From positions 2,090 to 16,072 of the forward strand of contig JAOXYB010025036.1 of the NCBI GenBank assembly GCA_028565635.1: a stretch of 13,983 bases of DNA, written 5' to 3'. A program made the position numbers and the translations under genes. Positions 8,024-13,983 of this stretch are shown here, in pieces. The notes below the pieces were generated by a model. It searched no databases. It saw only the letters and a list, made by a program, of their open reading frames with translations, and was not told the origin of the DNA. Source of the DNA: Phoronis ovalis. Taxonomy: Eukaryota; Phoronida; Phoronidae. Each line of letters starts with the position of its first letter. The first letter of the stretch is position 1.

Positions 8024-8139
8024 TAAAAGCCAGACCGACTTGGTTTTTAAGGGCCTTCACCTGTTAAACACTACCAATACCCACTCAGTTTTTGAGGGCT
8101 TTTGCCCGTTAAACAACTTTTTTTTGTGGTGTGGCCTTA
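8024..8139. mobile_element. Short inverted-repeat element, copy 2 (MITE-like, about 116 bp)
   Basis: The left end TAAAAGCCAGACC mirrors the right end GGTGTGGCCTTA imperfectly. The right-hand part aligns with both ends of copy 1, including GTTAAACAACTTTT, which equals the reverse complement of AAAAGTTGTTTAAC at about 5656 in copy 1. Inside are two related subunits, GGGCCTTCACCTGTTAAACA at about 8051-8070 and GGGCTTTTGCCCGTTAAACA at about 8096-8115. This parallels the doubled TTAAACAA motif of copy 1. It is non-coding. Confidence 0.7.
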
Positions 8140-8214
8140 GGAGGGATTTTTTTTGACACAAGTAGTCTTTTATAGAAAAAATATTTTGTCTTAGTTCAGC
8201 TGAAGAATATGAAT

Positions 8215-8222
8215 TGTATATA
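8215..8222 (+). promoter_or_regulatory. Pumilio-type motif TGTATATA
   Basis: An exact match to UGUANAUA on the + strand. It is meaningful only if this region is transcribed as 3' UTR. Confidence 0.25.
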
Positions 8223-9099
8223 TATGAATGTCATTTTATCAAACAATTCTCTTATACTTTACCACTGTACTGGACAAGTTGGAGCTTTACAGCATCAGCT
8301 ATGAGAACCAGCCACCTTTGTTAACTATGAGATTGTGATTTGTAAAAAAATTCCTTTTTTTAGAACAGACAGCAGATTTAAAATAACAAACACAAACCGA
8401 TAAGACTGGTCTACAGATAAAGATGCATGAAATGTAAGCCTTCAAACACTTCAACAAATGAATCGGATGTTTCGGAGAAACAGCATTATGATGGCAATGG
8501 TGGAAGATATTGTATTAGGCTGATACTGTTCATGTATACTAGCATCCAATGTGTGCATTCTCTTAGCAATAATACCTCTTGTTCATTGAATAATTCTGGA
8601 TTTGCTTGCATAGCATGTTTTTACATTACAGTTGTGTGCACCAGTAGAAGATTGTTGGCAGTATAAATTGTATGCTGTGAACATTATGCTTTTCAGACCT
8701 ACAGCATAGCAATACTATTTACATATGTTTTCACAAATGTAACTGATTTGTCTAACAGTGGGTTTCAGACCTACTTGGAACTGCGCTATGAAATGCATTC
8801 ATGAAAATGCTGTATTTGTCACTGTTATTCAGAGGGTTTCAGTGCACTATTAGTGTAAACTTTTTAAATTCTCTATTTGTATGCTGTTTAGTAATTAACA
8901 AGCAGTTAAAAAATGTTACAATTACTAATGTTATGGACCATCTCTTTATTATTGAAATTGCATCATTTTTATAGTTGAGTGGCTGCACTTTAATTGGTAT
9001 ATTGCTAAAGTAATAAAACTATGTATCTCTGTACAATGTAGGATATTCCCTCTGTAGTATTCCTATTGTAATCTCAATAACTTTCAGTGAAGGTATCTA

Positions 9100-9107
9100 T
9101 GTACATA
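9100..9107 (+). promoter_or_regulatory. Pumilio-type motif TGTACATA
   Basis: An exact UGUANAUA match 44 bases before the AATAAA at 9151. Its spacing relative to the poly(A) signal resembles the 5328/5345 pair only loosely. Confidence 0.25.
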
Positions 9108-9150
9108 AAATGAGAACAGCTGTTACTGCTACACCTCTCATTCTTTTGTC

Positions 9151-9156
9151 AATAAA
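9151..9156 (+). terminator. Candidate distal polyadenylation signal AATAAA
   Basis: The hexamer is preceded by T-rich sequence and followed by a GT-rich stretch (GGTGAGTTATTCTT), the usual layout of a cleavage site. The same GT-rich stretch contains TAG|GTGAGT at 9166-9174, a good splice-donor match, so the two readings compete. Confidence 0.35.
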
Positions 9157-9170
9157 CTGTATTTATAGGT

Positions 9171-9959
9171 GAGTTATTCTTAAAACTATCCTAGAGGTTT
9201 CTTAAGATTTTTATCATTGATTAAAATAATTGCTCAAAACTGCTTTGGAACAGGCAAGTGCCACTAATTGTGCAAGGAACCTTTTATCTGTATTTTCTGT
9301 GCCAATCACAAAACTGTAATCAAAGTTATGTATTTCACAAAAGAGTCTTTGAACATTGCTATAAAATAATCTGTAGTAATATGTTTCAGACAAATTATAT
9401 TTGCACAAAAACTAATTCCAATATTTTGATGATTGTTTATTTACAAACCCTGAGAAGCTTCTAGGATAAACCTTTATTATGACGCAGGACTTTTTTGTAT
9501 TTGTACACACGTGCTACATCTGGTACTTTTATGCATTGTTGCAATCTCTGTTAGATGCCAACTAGCTATTTTCAATTGATCAAGGTGTTAATGCTTTGAA
9601 AATTATTCCTGTTTACATTTTGGTATTGTGATTGAAGCTTTATAAATAATGTTCAAACTATTTTCCTTAAAAACGAATTTCTTTAAAGTATTGATATCAT
9701 GTCACCATGGTTGCTAAGAAAGTTAAGAGAGCTTGCTTTAAACTTCAAGTTTTGTAGAAATAGTGTCTTCTAAGAAGCAGTGTTGTAAGACTGGCTGCTT
9801 TGATAATGCTGCTTGTATAGCATCGCAAACACTGTAGTCCAGAGTCATTATTATATTCGCACCTTTTCCTGTCATACTGGAGTGTAATCTCTTTCAAATT
9901 GCATAGAATTGAATTTATTATTGTAAAACCTTTATTGCATGTACTAATTAATATAAATA
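9171..9959. other. Non-coding DNA, no gene recognised
   Basis: Short open frames on both strands around 9214-9464 overlap each other and have no coding support. A weak heat-shock-element-like GAAGCTTCTAGGA is at 9454-9466. I see nothing else. Confidence 0.4.
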
Positions 9960-10200
9960 GTCATAGTCATTTAATCCAGTCATAAGGATGCCTGCTGTAC
10001 TAGCTGTAAGATGGCACTGTATCTTATTAGCCATTATAGCTAATCCAAAGAGTTGCTGAGCTAATTTAATCAAGGCCAGGATGCATTAATCAGATAGGGA
10101 ACAAGGCTTCTTTTTTCCTGGATTAGTATTAAGCGTGGATGATAAACCATGCCCCCATTTTTGTTAAATGGTTCTAAGTGTAATATAGCATATTACTGTG
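9960..10200. promoter_or_regulatory. Candidate regulatory block with TAATCC motifs
   Basis: TAATCC occurs at 9972-9977 and 10041-10046, and in reverse (GGATTA) at 10120-10125. ATTA and TAAT cores lie between them. TAATCC is the recognition core of K50 homeodomains (Otx, Pitx and Goosecoid classes). Local sequence complexity and GC look higher than in the flanks, as in some conserved non-coding elements. Function is inferred only. Confidence 0.25.
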
Positions 10201-12732
10201 TATATGAGAAGTTATGAAAAGTCTATTTTACATGTGAAAATGTCTGTTGAAGATGCTAGCATGAGATCATTATGTCATTGCTGTTTTGCTTGCTTTAAGT
10301 ACGTATTGCAAATAATTTATATATCACAAATACGTTTGTTTAGTTTTTATCTTCTTTAACTTGACTTTATATATCAACATTTAATTTTTACCAACTATCT
10401 GTTGACAATTATACTTAATTTATGTCTTAAAATAGGACATTTGGAAAACATATGAAGCTACTAAATACGTAGTACATGATTTACGTTTTGAAAGCAAATT
10501 ACAAGACCAAAAACATACTTTAAACGTCACGCAGAAAACACATTTTGCAGACTGACGCGGTTCATGAATTACAATTCCTATCCAGTTAGATAGTTGTAAT
10601 TGTGCAGTGTGAACAGTAGGCCTAAATGTAAAGTAATTAATAATTACAATTCACACACCCTGCTCACCGTACTAAGACTAAGCAGCTGCTAACAATTCTG
10701 TACGAATAAATAATGCAAAATATTATGAGGTAATTTAATTCATTTAACTTGTCCAAACATTTGAGCATTTAATTTCTTGCAAACATATTTAGCAATCACT
10801 GTTTTAAAGATTTGTGATGAAAACGCGCATTGCTTATAGACCTGCGTGGAGTGAAGTGAATATGTTTTGTTACGTACCAGGCCGTAAATATTATTATTTA
10901 TTGTATTCTGGCAATCAAAAAAAAAATATTGCCTGACACCCCTTTAATAATTGTGTGGTAGACTTTTCGCAAGTAGGTATTATCTGTTTTAGAATGAAAA
11001 CTAAATGTATTGCTGACAGTTTTTATTAAAACTACTGAAGATTCGAATAAAATCTCAATTATTATTATGAGAAATTACAAATTATTTTAAGTGCCTCCAT
11101 GCTGTACCATCTGTCGTGAGACTGATAACACAAGACCACGTTAACAATTTGAATATTATATGATTAAAAGCTGATGGAATAAATTACATCTTAATATCAT
11201 ATCCAATCTACGAATAATTAGTAATATTTGCAATTCAAGGGTTTAACAAACATTATGATAGAGGAAAACCTACTGGCTTCCGATTGTTTCTATAATTATA
11301 AACAACAATTATTACACCACTTTTCGTTTTATACATTCAGTTTTTCTTTGCATAAATTTATCAATATGGGTTTAACCAAATTGAAGCATCTACTTATATG
11401 TTAATCTACATATAGGTGCTATTTTTTTTTAGTTATGTAAGTCTCAGCGTTATTGTCAGCCTATTGTTTGCATGATACCAACTATATATATGACGTGCCA
11501 AACTATACGTGGTTGTTCTACCGTGTCGATAAAAGTTCAAAGATAAGTCAAAGAATATACCTGGATTTTTATATTTCTTAATGCTGCAAGCGTTACATGA
11601 CGTTGGTGGAGATTTAGTTGGATTTTACATATGACATTTATCCCTGCGTAGTATCTCGGATTTAGTACGTAATACATGGTACAGACACATTTATTGATAT
11701 AAGAACAAGATTGGTACTATACTGTAATTTTTTAATACATTTTCACTGAAAATGGAATACTCCGTCTAATTATTTTATGTTTAATAATCCCTTTAAGTTC
11801 ACTCAGACATAAATCATAGCATAGCCTTAAATTTGCATAAATATTAAGCGTAGTCATGATCATAATTATAGATGTGAAACAACGGCAATGCTCACTTATC
11901 TCGCTCGTGTTATTATAAATACATGTTTCAGGAACATAAAGGGTTGAGGCAAATGTATTTATTGTATGATAGGTGGTACTGCACGCTAAAAAGGTAGGTG
12001 CCTTTTTATTAAAATTTTTCTAAAAATTCACAGCTTCTTTTCAAAGTATTAAATATTATCCCGTGTCACCCTGAAAATCGCATATAGTTTTAGCAGTTTA
12101 GTGGGAACATGTCGAAACTTTTTTATCAACAGGGTCAGATCAAAATTTAATAATTTTCGAATGTGCCGTTTTTTTAGGAAACTTCTTGTTTCAATTCGTT
12201 ATAATTCTCCGAAATACAATTGGACCACACTGCTCAACATATGAACGCATTCATTCGGGTAGTTACAATGTGCGTAAGTTTGAAATTGGAATCTTGTACA
12301 AGTCTATTGTGTGAAGCAATATATGTGAGGATACGTGGTTTTCTTATACAGCTGATACTGTCAAACCATGAGCTACAGTCTGAGATACTAAACAAGTTAA
12401 TATAAGTCTCAGATTCGCCTACAGGGGATTGCAAAATCAGGAACTGTCTTGTAAAGCAGCACATTAAAAATTCTGAAATTTGAAATTCTGTTAGGTATTA
12501 TATCACGCTAAGATAGTTGCCATTTGCAATCTCTACCTATAGCATTTTGAGCTGGAACACTGAAACAGAAAGGGAGCTAAACCCCTCGTCTAAATGTATG
12601 GAAGTGACTTCCCTTGGATGTATAACTCGAACACGAATTATATGAAATTCAATCAGACATTCTATAATTATGATATTTAATAACTCAAATAATCGTCTAC
12701 AATGTATAAAGCTTCGTATCCATTAATTTCCA
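10201..12732. other. Intergenic-type DNA, no gene recognised
   Basis: AT-rich with stops in all frames. Two overlapping antiparallel short frames at 12220-12464 are probably chance. Near 10568-10651 the motif ATTACAATT occurs twice directly and once inverted, and 10568-10600 can fold into a small hairpin (ATTACAA...CTATC with GATAG...TTGTAAT). Confidence 0.4.
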
Positions 12733-12746
12733 GTTACCATAGTAAC
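12733..12746. promoter_or_regulatory. RFX X-box-like palindrome
   Basis: GTTACCATAGTAAC fits the bipartite RFX consensus GTTRCC-AT-RGYAAC in both half-sites with a 2-base spacer. X-boxes are typical of promoters of ciliary genes in animals. No gene start is visible within the window on either side, so it may serve a distant promoter or be fortuitous. Confidence 0.4.
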
Positions 12747-13939
12747 AATAATCAAAAGTCATCTTAAATTCTGATCATGAAATATGTTGAGTGGGATCTC
12801 ATTTTACAGCTAATTTACTATGTTAATCTATTACTTTTACAATGTGCGATGAGAATCTTAAGAGGCCTCGCTTGTAATAATCTCTTGTTAGAAAAAACTG
12901 CCGCCCGGCCGTACTTAATGTATTAGCATAGGAATGATATAATAAAAACAATTATGTGATCGCTGCTCCCCACAAATTATGATGACAGAAACTTAGTTCC
13001 ATCACTAGACTAAAACAAAATAAAGTATCAAATCAACTACGGAACACAAACATTCACATTTAATTACAAGCAAAACTTTCTGGCGACATTATCACCAAAT
13101 CGCGTTACGTTTTATTAATACCGAAAGCTCTGATTGCAAGGCTGATTTTTTGTTTATTTCATGACTGATTAATTTATAGAATGTCTGATTCTATTCCATG
13201 CAGTATAACTGAATATTCAAGGAATTTTGAAGTAATTGTTTTTGTCCATTGCTTTGAAACTTGTTGCTTCGCAAATAACAACATCTGTGACGGATCAAAT
13301 GTTCAAACTGAGTTATAACACATTTTATATAAATATTTGTGATCGATAGAATACATTACAATATTTATTTTAAGCAACAAAGGTTAGTATACTTCTACTC
13401 ATTTAAAATCGATTATTCACTGTTTCATAACACATCACATTTTTTTCTCTTTTTATTACATGCTACGTATCTAAAGAAGAATTGATTGTCTATATTTCCT
13501 ATCTAAAATCTCTGCAGGTGTTCTTTATGAATCAAAATACGACTGTACATTCATTAACGACTACTTGATAGAAGGTAGCCGAATTATTGATAATTCGCTT
13601 CTTAACATCCAGAAGGACGAAATAAGTTTCCTCAATATTTATAGTTATCAGCGAAATTAGAGTACTCTTTGATAATTTGATTACACGTGTCCGTTCAAAT
13701 ATTGATGATCCGTCGTAGATGCAAAAATGTTTTATGTTCTTATACGTTGTATCTTCGTGCTGGATTAAATTGTATCTATGCTTAAATTTGTTTTGTACAT
13801 CGCTCGACTTTTTTGCAAGTTTTATTACGAGAGCTACCCGTTTTACATATTAAAATAAACTGTCTTCTTGTACATAACTTTTAAAATCGACACAGAACTC
13901 AAAGAGAAAGAATGTGCTGTATACTTGCTTAATTGTTTG
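12747..13939. other. Intergenic-type DNA, no gene recognised
   Basis: No coding frame, RNA gene or repeat was recognised. A small GC-rich patch (CCGCCCGGCCG, near 12901-12911) stands out in AT-rich surroundings. Confidence 0.4.
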
Positions 13940-13953
13940 CCAGCAGAGGGCAC
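13940..13953. promoter_or_regulatory. CTCF-like motif
   Basis: CCAGCAGAGGGCAC closely matches the core CTCF consensus (CCASNAGRKGGC followed by R). CTCF is present across bilaterian animals, where this zinc-finger core is largely conserved. The same string also occurs inside some transposable elements, so its origin is open. Confidence 0.45.
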
Positions 13954-13983
13954 TACTACTATTACTGCAACATTGAGAATATA

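Larger units (their letters stand above)
8140..9170 (+). other. Non-coding stretch with 3' UTR-like character
   Basis: No exon is supported. A short open frame at 8427-8666 has no splice or domain evidence. The sequence carries Pumilio-type motifs (TGTATATA at 8215-8222, TGTACATA at 9100-9107) and AATAAA at 9012-9017 and 9151-9156. A phrase TTTCAGACCTAC occurs twice (near 8692 and 8763). It could be the distal end of a very long 3' UTR or simply intergenic. Confidence 0.35.

Noticed and set aside
8427-8666. 79-codon plus-strand frame
   Set aside because: It has a fairly balanced composition and several Cys, but no signal peptide at its start, no splice sites and no recognisable motif. A chance frame is the simpler reading.
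9214-9464. Overlapping open frames on both strands
   Set aside because: Antiparallel overlap with no coding signal on either strand.
9454-9466. Heat-shock-element-like GAAGCTTCTAGGA
   Set aside because: The third pentamer is imperfect and no promoter is nearby. It is mostly explained by the short palindrome AGAAGCTTCT.
9701-9714. Second possible X-box, GTCACCATGGTTGC
   Set aside because: The left half-site fits, but the right half-site deviates at two key positions from RGYAAC.
10568-10600. Hairpin considered as a microRNA precursor
   Set aside because: The stem is too short and interrupted, with a tiny loop, and it has no recognisable mature sequence.
12220-12464. Overlapping open frames on both strands (61 and 76 codons)
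   Set aside because: They are mirror shadows of one another. Neither shows domain features or splice context.
13690-13710. GTTCAAAT considered as a tRNA T-arm (B box)
   Set aside because: There is no matching A box at the right distance and no cloverleaf could be drawn.

Overview
The window looks like AT-rich, gene-poor eukaryotic nuclear DNA, most likely from a marine invertebrate; a mollusc is my guess. No open frame of protein-gene length exists on either strand. Coding signal appears only as short exon-like stretches next to consensus splice sites, and there are short inverted-repeat (MITE-like) elements with no transposase. There are no bacterial features: no tightly packed ORFs, ribosome binding sites or operons. 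The species assignment is an inference from general character.

Layout. Bases 1-123 hold almost three identical copies of a 46-bp tandem repeat, whose last copy runs into a splice-acceptor-like tract ending in GCAG at 127. Directly after it, 128-221 is a candidate exon with a residue pattern loosely like the C-terminal end of a formin FH2 domain. A long intron-like stretch follows. It contains a large foldback element at about 1665-2350, with arms of more than 300 bp. At 2761-2892 is the best coding segment: a terminal exon encoding a Ser/Pro-rich C-terminal tail with a perfect 8-residue tandem duplication, a stop codon, and a consensus splice donor 14 bases after the stop. Both exons read on the + strand and could be alternative last exons of one gene whose body lies upstream of the window.

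From about 2900 onward no further coding exon is supported. The stretch to about 5350, and possibly to about 9170, is compatible with a very long 3' UTR or with intergenic DNA. It carries several AATAAA signals, Pumilio-type motifs and two let-7 seed matches. Two related short inverted-repeat elements (5626-5814 and 8024-8139) lie in it, together with a degenerate piece of the large foldback family at about 6258-6395. From about 9.2 kb to the end I see only non-coding DNA. This part has a cluster of TAATCC homeodomain-type motifs near 9.97-10.13 kb, an RFX X-box-like palindrome at 12733 and a strong CTCF-like motif at 13940.

I found no convincing new multi-gene system. The most noteworthy signals are the foldback element, the small inverted-repeat family, the tandem repeat that triplicates a splice-acceptor region, and the possible alternative C-termini.
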